Positions 23,360 through 31,135 of a DNA stretch of 39,103 bases are shown piece after piece. Origin of the DNA: Cryobacterium sp. (GTDB lineage Bacteria > Actinomycetota > Actinomycetes > Actinomycetales > Microbacteriaceae); assembly GCA_019639015.1 (NCBI GenBank), contig JAHBSS010000014.1, positions 1 to 39,103 on the forward strand, given 5' to 3'. Under the pieces are notes generated by a model. That model searched no databases and was not told where the DNA came from. It saw nothing but the letters and a program-made list of their open reading frames with translations. A program made the position numbers and the translations under genes. Position 1 is the stretch's first letter; the number at the start of each line of letters is the position of its first letter.

Positions 23360-24793
23360 TTATGCGTTGAAGCTGTCCTCCGGGTTTTGCGCTAACCCAA
23401 GTTCGGTGATTCGTTTTTTGGCATTAGTCCTTCGATTGTCAATCTCTTTCCCAATGGCAACTGCGAGGTCAGGATTGGAGTCCGCCAACTGGTCGACAAC
23501 GTTCGTGGGGATAACGATGACGGATAAGTCTGTATCGGCGGTGACGATCGCACTGACCTTTTGTCGTGTGAGTGAGGCTAAACCGATGAATTCGAGTTGG
23601 TTTAGCTGACTTACTGCGATTTGCGTGCCGTCACTTGCTTTTACTGAAAGGGTCGCGGAACCCGTGAGCACAATTCGCACCCCGTTTGGAACAGAACCAT
23701 AACTTTGAATAGTCTCGCCCTCACCGTAACGTTCAAGCCTCACTTCGCCTCTAATGGCGTTGGCTTGTTCGTCCGAAATACGCAAGATTGGGGCCACTCG
23801 CTTGAGGGCTTGACTGTAGTTTTCGTCGCTTTGAAAGTTATCCGTCAAATCTTTGTCGTAGTGAAGGCCAGCCCGTCTAGCCGCGTACCAAAGTCGAGTC
23901 TTGAATAGTCTTGGTCCGCTGTATTGGTCTGCGACCGAATTCAAGGTCAGGTAAACCGAATAGTGTCCCTTTGGCTGCGGGGTAACGACAGCATCCACCC
24001 CTGTCGCACTTTGCGGCATTCCTCTTGCAACTTCACGACAAAGCGAGGCGACTTCTTGAGGCGGGTCATCAGTTGAGAATCGGACAAGAGTCGAAACCCC
24101 GAAACTAGTTGCTTCCCGACTCAAGTTCACAATTGAACTAGAGGCGAGGTTGGCGTTAGGAATAATCCGAATGCCATCATCAGTTTGAATGTGAACCGAA
24201 CGCCAATTGACTTCCACAACTTGGCCGCGCACTCCGTCGGCATCAAGCCAATCCCCAAGCTCAAACGGTTGTTCAAATAGCAATAGCAGCCCCGAGACCA
24301 CTGAACCAACCGCATTTTGAAGCGCGAGTCCAATCACGATCGAGCCAACACCTAGAGCGGTGAACAGTCCGCCGATGTCCGCTCCCCAAACGAATGAGAA
24401 CAACAACGCAACAAAAACAACAATTAATAACAATCGGATGAGTTCAACAAAGATCGAAGGAAACCGCTGTCGCCAGGTGCCCCGCTTTGCTGTTTCAAAA
24501 AAGGCGAGGTTGAATCCGTTGATCAATAGAAGGATTACCAAGAAGCCAAATACGGTAGCGACGACTCTTGTCCAAGTCCAGTCAACCCTTAAATAACTGG
24601 CCTGACTCAGTAGCAGTAACAGTGCCCCGACGGGAACAACAAAGTTTCGAAGCAAAGCAACTAACTTGCGAGCCGGGCTGTTCCGATTCTTGAGCGAATT
24701 GTGAATTTCGGTGAGAACTATTAGCGATAGCGGTAGTGCAAAAACGATTACGACCCCTGGCCAAAACCAAGGTTGACCGATTATTTCAGACAT
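23360..24793 (-). CDS. MscS-like mechanosensitive channel with C-terminal cNMP-binding-like domain
   Basis: This 477-residue protein has four to five membrane segments (about 11-29, 44-66, 76-98, 113-137), then an MscS pore helix and beta domain: LGVGSIVIGLALQNAVGS and LLLFEQPFELGDWL (residues 147-183), and TDDGIRIIPNANLASSSIVN. Residues about 340-450 resemble a cyclic-nucleotide-binding domain, as in bCNG channels. In the phosphate-binding cassette (FIGLASLTRQKVSA, 402-415) the usual Glu and Arg are Leu405 and Val413, so cNMP binding is doubtful. The ATG lies inside the end of the cyclase-like gene (8-base overlap), indicating tight coupling to that receptor. Confidence 0.88.
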   Translation of the reverse strand: MSEIIGQPWFWPGVVIVFALPLSLIVLTEIHNSLKNRNSPARKLVALLRNFVVPVGALLLLLSQASYLRVDWTWTRVVATVFGFLVILLLINGFNLAFFETAKRGTWRQRFPSIFVELIRLLLIVVFVALLFSFVWGADIGGLFTALGVGSIVIGLALQNAVGSVVSGLLLLFEQPFELGDWLDADGVRGQVVEVNWRSVHIQTDDGIRIIPNANLASSSIVNLSREATSFGVSTLVRFSTDDPPQEVASLCREVARGMPQSATGVDAVVTPQPKGHYSVYLTLNSVADQYSGPRLFKTRLWYAARRAGLHYDKDLTDNFQSDENYSQALKRVAPILRISDEQANAIRGEVRLERYGEGETIQSYGSVPNGVRIVLTGSATLSVKASDGTQIAVSQLNQLEFIGLASLTRQKVSAIVTADTDLSVIVIPTNVVDQLADSNPDLAVAIGKEIDNRRTNAKKRITELGLAQNPEDSFNA

Positions 24794-26939
24794 TGGCGGA
24801 GTTCAAATCCAGGCTCCAGACGGACTGGGCGCCGATCGCTGTTTCTACTGTGCCGACCGAGTTCAATCGCGTTCCCGCGGGCAAATGATCCTTCACTCTT
24901 TGGGTTATCAGCACACCTGGTTCGCTCGAGTCTCCCCTTAACTTGAGAGCCAACGTCACAGCATCTCCCCAAAGATCGTAAACAAGCTGGGACCTGCCGA
25001 TTAGTCCGCTTGTGACCGTGCCGGTGTCAATACCAGCCCTAATAGAAAGATTCGTTCCCAGCTTCTTTCCGTATCTCGCGAGGATCTGCTGAATATCAAG
25101 CGCGAAGTCTACGATTCGTCTTGCGTTGTCGACTCTTGGGACATTCAGTCCGCAACAAGCCAAGTACCCGTTTCTTGTGGTTCTAACCTTTTCCACCCCG
25201 TGAGCTTCGGCAGCTTCATCAAAACTTTTCAACACTTCATTGAGTTCTTCCAGGGCAGCGTTGGATTTGAGTGAGCGACTGTAATCGTCAAAACCCATGA
25301 TTTCGGCGTAGATCACCGATACCTCTTGATGATCTTCGACAATGTTTTGATCACCGTTTCGGAAACGTTTCGCAACGGATTGAGGCATGAGAGTCAAAAG
25401 TAGCCGTTCGTTTTCAGCAATTTGTTCATCGAGAAGCTTCGCTTTCACTTGCAAACTTTGGCTCATGTCATTGAAGGCATTGCCGACGTCAGCCAGTTCG
25501 TCGCTACTGCCAGCATCAACTTGCACATCCTGCTCCCCGGCTGCAATCTTGCTGGCAGCCAACTTCAGTCTCCGAAGTGGTCGAACAATGATTTGCGCCA
25601 AGATTAGCGAGAGTAATGACACGATAACGATCAACACCGTTGCGGAAAGCGCCAAGTTTCGGGTGAACGTTTGAACTGGAGCGAACGCTTCTGCGCTGCC
25701 AATCTCTGCAACGATCACCCAATTCAAACCCTCAAGTTTCATCGGACGATAAGCGGCTAATGAACTCTCACCCAAATAGTTGGCGCCAACAATCGTGCCA
25801 GTCTCGCCCGCAAGTGCCTTAGAAACCGCAATCGTGTCGACCGGTTGAGCCAGGAGCGTGACTCCCGTATTTGCAACTCGAGCCGCCAATTCAGCATCGA
25901 GCCCCGTCGCGACAGCGGATTTCTTGTAATCGTCTGGCTTCTCGATTACTTCTCTTGAGCTGGAGCGCATTAAGTTGTCGGATCCGACCAGATATGTTTC
26001 ACCGGTCTTTCCGAGTCCTTTTGCCTGCCATTCAAAGTCTCCAGTCATGACCTGGTTTATCGCATCTACCGGAAGTTCTACTGCTATTGCTCCAACCGGT
26101 TGACCCTCAATGCCGATCGGTGCAACCGCCCACGCTGCGGGGATACCAATCGATGGAGGATAATCTCCAAAGTCGGTGAATTGAACAGAACCGAGCAGGT
26201 TAGAATTCATGGATTTACGGTAGGCGTCAGCGAGGTTGCTAAACGAGTACGCTCCATCCAAAAGGTTGGTGCCAAGGTCCACTCCTTTATAGACGGAGTA
26301 CACGACATTGCCTTTCGAATCGATTAGCAGCAAGTCTTCATACTTCAACAATTCGACGATTCGACGAAACTGGTCATGGTATTTGGCATTCGCTGCGCTC
26401 CACGGGCTGCCGTCGCCAGCATCTACCGTTTCAATTGACTTGGAAAAGTCGTCGAACGGGATCGTGTAATGCAATTGAAGGTAGCTCTCCGCCGCGTCTT
26501 GAGGTAAGAAGCCTGCGACATCCGCATCGGCACCGATTGCCGTGTTTAGCTTTTCTGAAAACGGTCCTTCGTAATAGTCGCGGATTTTCTTTGTCTCATC
26601 ATCGGTCAGTTTCGAATCGGACAGCTCATCAAATGCGGTTGCAAAATCCGTGGCGGCTGCAACAGTCATGGAACTGCGGCCCTGAATTAGTACCGAATTC
26701 TTAATTTGCTCAAAGAGACTTGATATTTCGCGGGCCCTGGAATCTCGCACACCGATCAGCCGGTCGAAGGCGGCATCGCGCAATGAATCCGAACCATTGA
26801 CATAGCCGATCAAGCCAACGACAACGCTAGAAAGCAAGCTCACAATCATGAACATGATTAGCAAGCTTGACTGGATGCTCAAGCCGTGCCTTTTTCGTTT
26901 TGGAGCTACATCTGGCTTTGATTTTGATGCGGATGGCAC
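24786..26939 (-). CDS. Cache-HAMP receptor with divergent class III nucleotide cyclase domain
   Basis: This 717-residue membrane protein has a cytoplasmic basic start, a first span (about 25-47), an extracellular double Cache-like sensor (about 48-425), a second span (about 428-452), HAMP (453-505), a cyclase linker helix containing LMPQSVAKRF, and a class III cyclase homology domain (about 540-700). The active site is degenerate: metal Asp positions are Glu546 (AEIMGF) and Asn590 (RNGY), the base-selecting Lys is Arg586, and the transition-state Asn and Arg are Thr662 and Lys666; only Asp655 in YDLWGD is kept. Loss of ordinary cyclase activity is likely. The start is GTG at 26939 with AGGAG seven bases upstream; a TTG at 26945 is too close to it. 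It overlaps the channel gene. Confidence 0.85.
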   Translation of the reverse strand: MPSASKSKPDVAPKRKRHGLSIQSSLLIMFMIVSLLSSVVVGLIGYVNGSDSLRDAAFDRLIGVRDSRAREISSLFEQIKNSVLIQGRSSMTVAAATDFATAFDELSDSKLTDDETKKIRDYYEGPFSEKLNTAIGADADVAGFLPQDAAESYLQLHYTIPFDDFSKSIETVDAGDGSPWSAANAKYHDQFRRIVELLKYEDLLLIDSKGNVVYSVYKGVDLGTNLLDGAYSFSNLADAYRKSMNSNLLGSVQFTDFGDYPPSIGIPAAWAVAPIGIEGQPVGAIAVELPVDAINQVMTGDFEWQAKGLGKTGETYLVGSDNLMRSSSREVIEKPDDYKKSAVATGLDAELAARVANTGVTLLAQPVDTIAVSKALAGETGTIVGANYLGESSLAAYRPMKLEGLNWVIVAEIGSAEAFAPVQTFTRNLALSATVLIVIVSLLSLILAQIIVRPLRRLKLAASKIAAGEQDVQVDAGSSDELADVGNAFNDMSQSLQVKAKLLDEQIAENERLLLTLMPQSVAKRFRNGDQNIVEDHQEVSVIYAEIMGFDDYSRSLKSNAALEELNEVLKSFDEAAEAHGVEKVRTTRNGYLACCGLNVPRVDNARRIVDFALDIQQILARYGKKLGTNLSIRAGIDTGTVTSGLIGRSQLVYDLWGDAVTLALKLRGDSSEPGVLITQRVKDHLPAGTRLNSVGTVETAIGAQSVWSLDLNSANV

Positions 26940-26978
26940 GGGCAATCTCCTGTCTGGCCTCCAGAGTTACTGGCAAAT

Positions 26979-26984
26979 ACTGTA
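26979..26984 (-). promoter_or_regulatory. Possible -10 box for the cyclase-channel operon
   Basis: TACAGT on the minus strand lies in the 73-base gap after the ABC exporter stop and about 40 bases before the GTG. It would give a short leader carrying the AGGAG ribosome site. No clear -35 box is seen. Confidence 0.35.
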
Positions 26985-27012
26985 GTGGTCCCGGTTCTTG
27001 CGCACTAGTCGC

Positions 27013-28866
27013 TCATTTCGGCGAATTAAGTTGCTCGTTGTAGAGCTCGAAATAGGCGCCCCTTCGAGACAGTAATTCTTCGTGCGTTCCGGATTCGCGT
27101 ATTTGGCCGTTTTCGATAACAAAGATCACGTCGGCGGAAATAATCGTTGAAAGTCGGTGCGCTATGGCGATTGTGGTTCTGCCTTTTGAAGCCTCATCCA
27201 AGGCGTTCTGGACTGATCTTTCCGAAATGGAATCAAGGGCGCTGGTTGCTTCATCCAGAATTAGAACGGGAGGGTCTTTCAAAAGCACTCGAGCAATCGC
27301 GATTCTTTGCTTCTCGCCTCCGCTCAATCGGTAACCTCGCTCACCAACCACCGTTTCGTAGCCTTCAGGGAACTTCAAGATCGCGTCGTGAATGTTTGCT
27401 GCCCGACACGCGTGTTCAATTTCCGATTGCGTCGCACCCGGTTTTGCATACTTCAGGTTTTCCAGAATCGTCGAGTGAAACAAGTATGTCTCTTGACTAA
27501 CTATTCCGATGTTGGCTTGCAGCGAATCCAATTTGAGGCTCTTGACATCCTCACCGGCGAATCTCACAACACCAGCGGTTGCGTCATGCAGCCGTGGAAT
27601 CAAATAGGCGATGGTCGTCTTTCCCGCCCCCGAAGGTCCGACAAAAGCCGCGAACTCTCCCGGTTTGATCGTAAAACTCACGTCTCGCAAAATGGGCGCG
27701 AGATTCGTCACTTGATCGGGGTAATGAAAGTCAACATTCTCAAACTCGACCAACCCTAGCGGAGCTTGTGTCGATAGTTGTTTCGCACCTGGAAGGTCCG
27801 AAATTGCGGGTTTCAAATCCAAGTACTCAAAGATTCGCGCAAACAAGGCGCCGGAGGTCTGTAAGTCAAGCGCCAGCCTAAGCAAACCCATCATCGGGGA
27901 CATGAGTCTTGCCTGCACGGTTGTGAACGCGACAATGGTTCCGGCGGTCACTGGTACCTCGTGCTCAATTAGCCACGCCGCCGTGATGTAGATGATTGCT
28001 GGAATTACGGCAAGAAAGATTTGTACGAGCGCAAAGAACCATTGGCCGCTCATTTGAAGTTTCACTTGGAGGCCAACTTGATTTTGGTTCTCGCGTTCGT
28101 ATCGACGGATTTCGCTGTCTTGCTGATTGAAACTTTTGGCTAGCAGAATGCCAGAAACTGACAACGACTCTTGCGTTATGGCCGTTAGTTCACTCAGCGA
28201 CTCCTGTGTCTTCGTTGCGATCCGAGCTCTCACCTGACCAACTCGCCTTTGAACAATCACGAGCAGAGGCATGAGGATTACCGCTACAACGGTAAGTTGC
28301 CACGAGAGCAGCAGCATCGCAATTAGAGCAGCAGCTACCGAAACCGTATTGCCGAGCACGCTAGAAACGGTGTTTGTTAGTACCCCCGCAACACCACCGA
28401 CGTCGTTTTGGAGTCGCGATTGGATTACTCCCGTGCGAGTACGTGTGAAGAATGCGAACTCCATACTTTGCAAGTGACGAAACAACTTGACCCGCAGGTT
28501 ACTCATTACCTTGTTGCCAACGGTTGCCGTGAGTCGAGTTCGAATAACGCTCACAGCTCCAGAGGCGACATAAATCGCAACCATCAAAGTTACGATCTCG
28601 ATGAGCACCGGCATGTTGGGGCCACCCTTAGGGAACAGCCCGAGATCAAACGCTTTTTGAGTAAGTAGCGGCGGGATGACAGAAAGAGTCGCGCCCAAGA
28701 TCACGAGAATCCCGGTGAAAATTAGAGCCGTCTTGTGGAGTTCAAACAGTTGCGCAATTCGTCGAAATAAGCCATCGATCTTCGGTGCTGCCTGATTGGC
28801 AAGCTTTTGTGCTTTTGCGTCGGGGCTACCGATCCTGCCGCGACCGCGGCCACCGTCCATGCTCAT
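27013..28866 (-). CDS. ABC exporter, fused permease and ATP-binding domains
   Basis: This 617-residue half-transporter has an N-terminal six-span membrane domain (about residues 50-345, beginning FTGILVILGATLSVIPPLL) and a C-terminal ATPase: Walker A GPSGAGKTT, Q-loop GIVSQETYLFHSTI, signature LSGGEKQRIAIARVL, Walker B VLILDEATSALD and His-switch IAHRLST. It is of the MsbA/LmrA multidrug or lipid exporter type and should work as a homodimer because all ATPase motifs are intact. The N-terminal 20 residues are Gly/Arg-rich. TAGCCT lies seven bases before the ATG, indicating a leaderless promoter. Substrate unknown. Confidence 0.92.
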   Translation of the reverse strand: MSMDGGRGRGRIGSPDAKAQKLANQAAPKIDGLFRRIAQLFELHKTALIFTGILVILGATLSVIPPLLTQKAFDLGLFPKGGPNMPVLIEIVTLMVAIYVASGAVSVIRTRLTATVGNKVMSNLRVKLFRHLQSMEFAFFTRTRTGVIQSRLQNDVGGVAGVLTNTVSSVLGNTVSVAAALIAMLLLSWQLTVVAVILMPLLVIVQRRVGQVRARIATKTQESLSELTAITQESLSVSGILLAKSFNQQDSEIRRYERENQNQVGLQVKLQMSGQWFFALVQIFLAVIPAIIYITAAWLIEHEVPVTAGTIVAFTTVQARLMSPMMGLLRLALDLQTSGALFARIFEYLDLKPAISDLPGAKQLSTQAPLGLVEFENVDFHYPDQVTNLAPILRDVSFTIKPGEFAAFVGPSGAGKTTIAYLIPRLHDATAGVVRFAGEDVKSLKLDSLQANIGIVSQETYLFHSTILENLKYAKPGATQSEIEHACRAANIHDAILKFPEGYETVVGERGYRLSGGEKQRIAIARVLLKDPPVLILDEATSALDSISERSVQNALDEASKGRTTIAIAHRLSTIISADVIFVIENGQIRESGTHEELLSRRGAYFELYNEQLNSPK

Positions 28867-28879
28867 CCAGTAAAGGCTA
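28867..28879 (-). promoter_or_regulatory. Predicted leaderless -10 promoter for the ABC exporter
   Basis: On the minus strand TAGCCT (28879-28874) precedes the ATG at 28866 with a seven-base spacer and no Shine-Dalgarno. Confidence 0.5.
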
Positions 28880-29107
28880 ATCTTTGCGTGAATGAAAATT
28901 GTTTCTTAATGTTGCGCAAAACTTCTCACTTTGTGGTTTGATTGGGTTCGCAGTTGAACAGACTGAACCCGAAACTCGCGAAACCTGCTTAGAACTCGGG
29001 TTCTAGGTACACGTTTCGTAAAAAGCCAGGAAAACTAGTCCGTCAGGTTTTCCGCAGATTGAATACCGAGAGATTCGTCCCTGATCCCGAATTTCTCGGA
29101 TAAGACG
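28880..29107. other. Intergenic region with GAACCC/GGGTTC inverted repeats
   Basis: No gene is supported here. GGGTTC (28944-28949), GAACCCGA (28965-28972) and TCGGGTTC (28996-29003) form alternative pairs, so at most one of two hairpins can form at a time. The stretch lies upstream of the ABC exporter promoter and downstream of the rplL terminator. Confidence 0.4.
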
Positions 29108-29150
29108 GAAAAAACGCGGGACATACCTTTGGTCAAGGTATGTCCCGCGT
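29108..29150 (-). terminator. Rho-independent terminator of rplJ-rplL
   Basis: A perfect 16-base-pair stem (29114-29129 against 29135-29150, starting ACGCGGGACATACC) with a five-base loop is followed on the minus strand by a run of six T. It begins 12 bases past the rplL stop. Confidence 0.95.
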
Positions 29151-29161
29151 ACTTATTGGTA

Positions 29162-29554
29162 TTACTTGAGGCTAACTGTCGCGCCGGCTTCAACAAGCAC
29201 AGCCTTAGCCTTCTCAGCGGTCTCCTTGTTGACACCCTCAAGAACCTTGCTTGGGGCACCGTCAACAACGGCCTTTGCTTCGCCAAGTCCGAGGTTGGTG
29301 AGGGCACGAACCTCTTTGATGACCTGGATTTTCTTGTCACCAGCGGACTCGAGAACAACATCAAAGCTGTCCTTCTCTTCCTCTTCCTCAGCGGCAGCTC
29401 CACCGCCACCTGCGGCCGGAGCCGCGGCAACAGCAACTGGGGCAGCAGCGGTGACCTCGAAGGTCTCCTCGAACTTCTTTACGAATTCACTGAGCTCGAT
29501 AAGGGTGAGCTCCTTGAACGCGTCGAGCAGCTGATCTGTGGTCAGCTTCGCCAT
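29162..29554 (-). CDS. rplL: 50S ribosomal protein L7/L12
   Basis: This 130-residue stalk protein has an N-terminal dimerisation domain ([22 protein letters not shown]), an Ala/Gly/Glu-rich hinge (about residues 36-62) and the C-terminal factor-binding domain with [25 protein letters not shown] and [20 protein letters not shown]. It recruits and stimulates translation GTPases. AAGGAG lies seven bases before the ATG. It follows rplJ in the same operon and is closed by a strong terminator. Confidence 0.98.
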   Translation of the reverse strand: MAKLTTDQLLDAFKELTLIELSEFVKKFEETFEVTAAAPVAVAAAPAAGGGGAAAEEEEEKDSFDVVLESAGDKKIQVIKEVRALTNLGLGEAKAVVDGAPSKVLEGVNKETAEKAKAVLVEAGATVSLK

Positions 29555-29617
29555 GATTTTCTCCTTATGTGATTTTGTTGGTTTTCAACCACCGAAAGTT
29601 CGGCGGATTCGTGGTCT

Positions 29618-30127
29618 TTAGGCGGCCTGCTTCTCGCGCAAGGCATCGACCGTGCGAACGGTCTTTGAAAGCGGAGCGTTGAACAGGTATGCGGCACCGA
29701 AAAGTGAAGCCTTCATGGCACCTGCAAGCTTTGCAAGTAGCACCTCACGGCTTTCCAGATCTGCGAGCTTGTTGACTTCTTCGGCGGTGACATAATTTCC
29801 GTCGAAGAAACCACCCTTGACCACCAGCAGTGGGTTCGCCTTGGCGAAGTCACGAAGCGCTTTTGCGACGGCGACAGTGTCACCGTGTACAAATGCGATT
29901 GCCGAAGGACCAGTTAGGTGGTCATCTAAGGCGCTGATTCCGGCAGCGTTTGCCGCAATTTTGCTCAACGTGTTCTTCACCACGGCGTAGCTCGCGTGAT
30001 CCGCGATTGACCCGCGCAATTGCTTGAGCTGGGCAACCGTGAGTCCGCGGTACTCGGTCAGCAATGCGGCGCTAGAGTTCTGAAATTTCTCAGTTAACTC
30101 GGCTACCGCAGCGTCCTTGTTCGCCAT
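29618..30127 (-). CDS. rplJ: 50S ribosomal protein L10
   Basis: This 169-residue protein anchors L7/L12 dimers to the ribosome. It begins [15 protein letters not shown] and has the L10 blocks [17 protein letters not shown] and [11 protein letters not shown]. The ATG at 30127 has AAAGGAG five bases upstream; the frame stays open to 30238, but that extension is the structured leader. The leader upstream probably mediates feedback control by L10 itself. Confidence 0.97.
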   Translation of the reverse strand: MANKDAAVAELTEKFQNSSAALLTEYRGLTVAQLKQLRGSIADHASYAVVKNTLSKIAANAAGISALDDHLTGPSAIAFVHGDTVAVAKALRDFAKANPLLVVKGGFFDGNYVTAEEVNKLADLESREVLLAKLAGAMKASLFGAAYLFNAPLSKTVRTVDALREKQAA

Positions 30128-30311
30128 GGCACTCCTTTTGTTGGTTGGTCGCCGGTTTGAAGGATGGTGCAAAATAAAAATGCTCCGGCGCAGGGCACGG
30201 AGCAAAGCATCCGAAATTCGGATGTCAGTCACATTCACCTGCGCGGGCGTTAGCTTTCGCTAATCCTTCGCGGTGTTTCCTTGCGGTCACACCGTACCGG
30301 CGGTCTTTGGC
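30128..30311 (-). promoter_or_regulatory. Ribosomal protein L10 leader (rplJL 5' UTR)
   Basis: The leader of about 184 bases has L10-leader features as I know them: a GCGCAGGTG stretch (minus strand, about 30244-30236) preceded by stem-loops, an internal palindrome CATCCGA/TCGGATG (30208-30224) and a hairpin with a T-run. L10, as the L10(L12)4 complex, binds such leaders to repress its own operon. The exact boundaries are set by the predicted promoter and the rplJ start. Confidence 0.75.
30171..30204 (-). terminator. Attenuator hairpin in the rplJ leader
   Basis: On the minus strand TGCTCCG (30204-30198) pairs with CGGAGCA (30187-30181) around a ten-base loop and is followed by TTTTTATTTT. 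This is an intrinsic terminator placed 44 bases before the rplJ ATG. Its loop contains CCTGCGC, fully complementary to GCGCAGG in the upstream L10-binding region, so the two structures could be mutually exclusive. Confidence 0.7.
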
Positions 30312-30317
30312 GCTAAT

Positions 30318-30323
30318 AGTTTA
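30318..30323 (-). promoter_or_regulatory. Predicted -10 box of the rplJ-rplL operon
   Basis: TAAACT on the minus strand lies just upstream of the L10 leader. Transcription from about 30311 would give the full leader. A -35 box is not clear. Confidence 0.5.
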
Positions 30324-30361
30324 GCAGACGGATCCGCGGGAAAATTGCGATCCAAATCGAT

Positions 30362-31123
30362 TCAACCTGCATCCGGTTCAGCTGTAGTCCGTTGACTGAT
30401 TAGGTAAACACCTAAAACACCGAGCCACGCTAGTGCGATCGTTGTAGCTACGAGTTCGCACGCACTTCCAAAGTCGGTAGCGAAATGAGCTAACGACAAG
30501 ATTCCACCGAGCCCGGCAATGAGTGCAACCAGGATGCATGCGGTCATCGAGAACACCCGAAGCGCCTTGTGCCCTGCCGCAAATGCACATTGAAGCATTG
30601 CCAAGCAAGCGAATGCAAAAGCCAGGACGGCACAATTCGTGTGAATGAAATCTTGCCAAGTGAACTCAGGGCCGTACGGAATCGGGCAAGTAAGGGTGCA
30701 AGTCACTTGTGATGCAACTAGGAAGAAACTTGAACCGATCCACAAAGAGATCGCCGGAGTCCAGAAGCTCAGTATTCGCAAGCTCGAGCGCAAACGTCTT
30801 GCCGACCAACCAATCAATACTCCAGCAACGACAATCAATAGCAGTGCAAGCTCAAACCAGCCGGCGGTTTTTTCGCCTTGAGCACCGAGCTCGCTAACGT
30901 ACATGGCTCGCGGGATCGATAGCCTCGCCAACCAAATTATTAGTAAAGCGACCACAACAAGAGCACTACCCAGTCCCGCCGCAATTTTCTCTGCAGTCCG
31001 AAATGAGCGTTCTCTGGGTATAGCCAAAGATTCAATTCGCTCGGTCGGCGAAGGTGCGGTCACTCGGTCAATGCTAGAGGCGAGTTTGCGTAACTCAAAC
31101 CTCGTCGGGGCCACTATCCGCAT
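30362..31123 (-). CDS. DUF998 family membrane protein
   Basis: This 253-residue protein has a cytoplasmic N-terminal stretch of about 45 residues and about seven membrane spans. The segment RAMYVSELGAQGEKTAGWFELALLL, followed later by an Asp/His-containing FIHTNCAVLAFAFACLAMLQCAF helix, resembles DUF998 proteins; function unknown. Cysteines near residues 147 and 151 (TCTLTCP) face the same loop and may pair. The start is only 12 bases from the divergent oxidoreductase start, so the two promoters must overlap coding sequence. No convincing -10 is visible for this gene. Confidence 0.75.
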   Translation of the reverse strand: MRIVAPTRFELRKLASSIDRVTAPSPTERIESLAIPRERSFRTAEKIAAGLGSALVVVALLIIWLARLSIPRAMYVSELGAQGEKTAGWFELALLLIVVAGVLIGWSARRLRSSLRILSFWTPAISLWIGSSFFLVASQVTCTLTCPIPYGPEFTWQDFIHTNCAVLAFAFACLAMLQCAFAAGHKALRVFSMTACILVALIAGLGGILSLAHFATDFGSACELVATTIALAWLGVLGVYLISQRTTAEPDAG

Positions 31124-31135
31124 TAGTTTTGAAAC
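31124..31135 (+). promoter_or_regulatory. Predicted leaderless -10 promoter for the quinone oxidoreductase-like gene
   Basis: TAGTTT (31124-31129) is followed by six bases and the ATG at 31136. It occupies the entire 12-base gap between the two divergent start codons. Confidence 0.5.

Noticed and set aside
29035-29534. Several open frames of 120 or more residues overlapping rplL.
   Set aside because: They are antisense or shifted frames of the Ala/Glu-rich L7/L12 gene and the terminator; no independent evidence supports them.
30128-30238. Open frame extending rplJ by 37 residues at the N-terminus.
   Set aside because: It coincides with the L10 leader and attenuator, and the ATG at 30127 has a strong AAAGGAG site and the normal L10 N-terminus.
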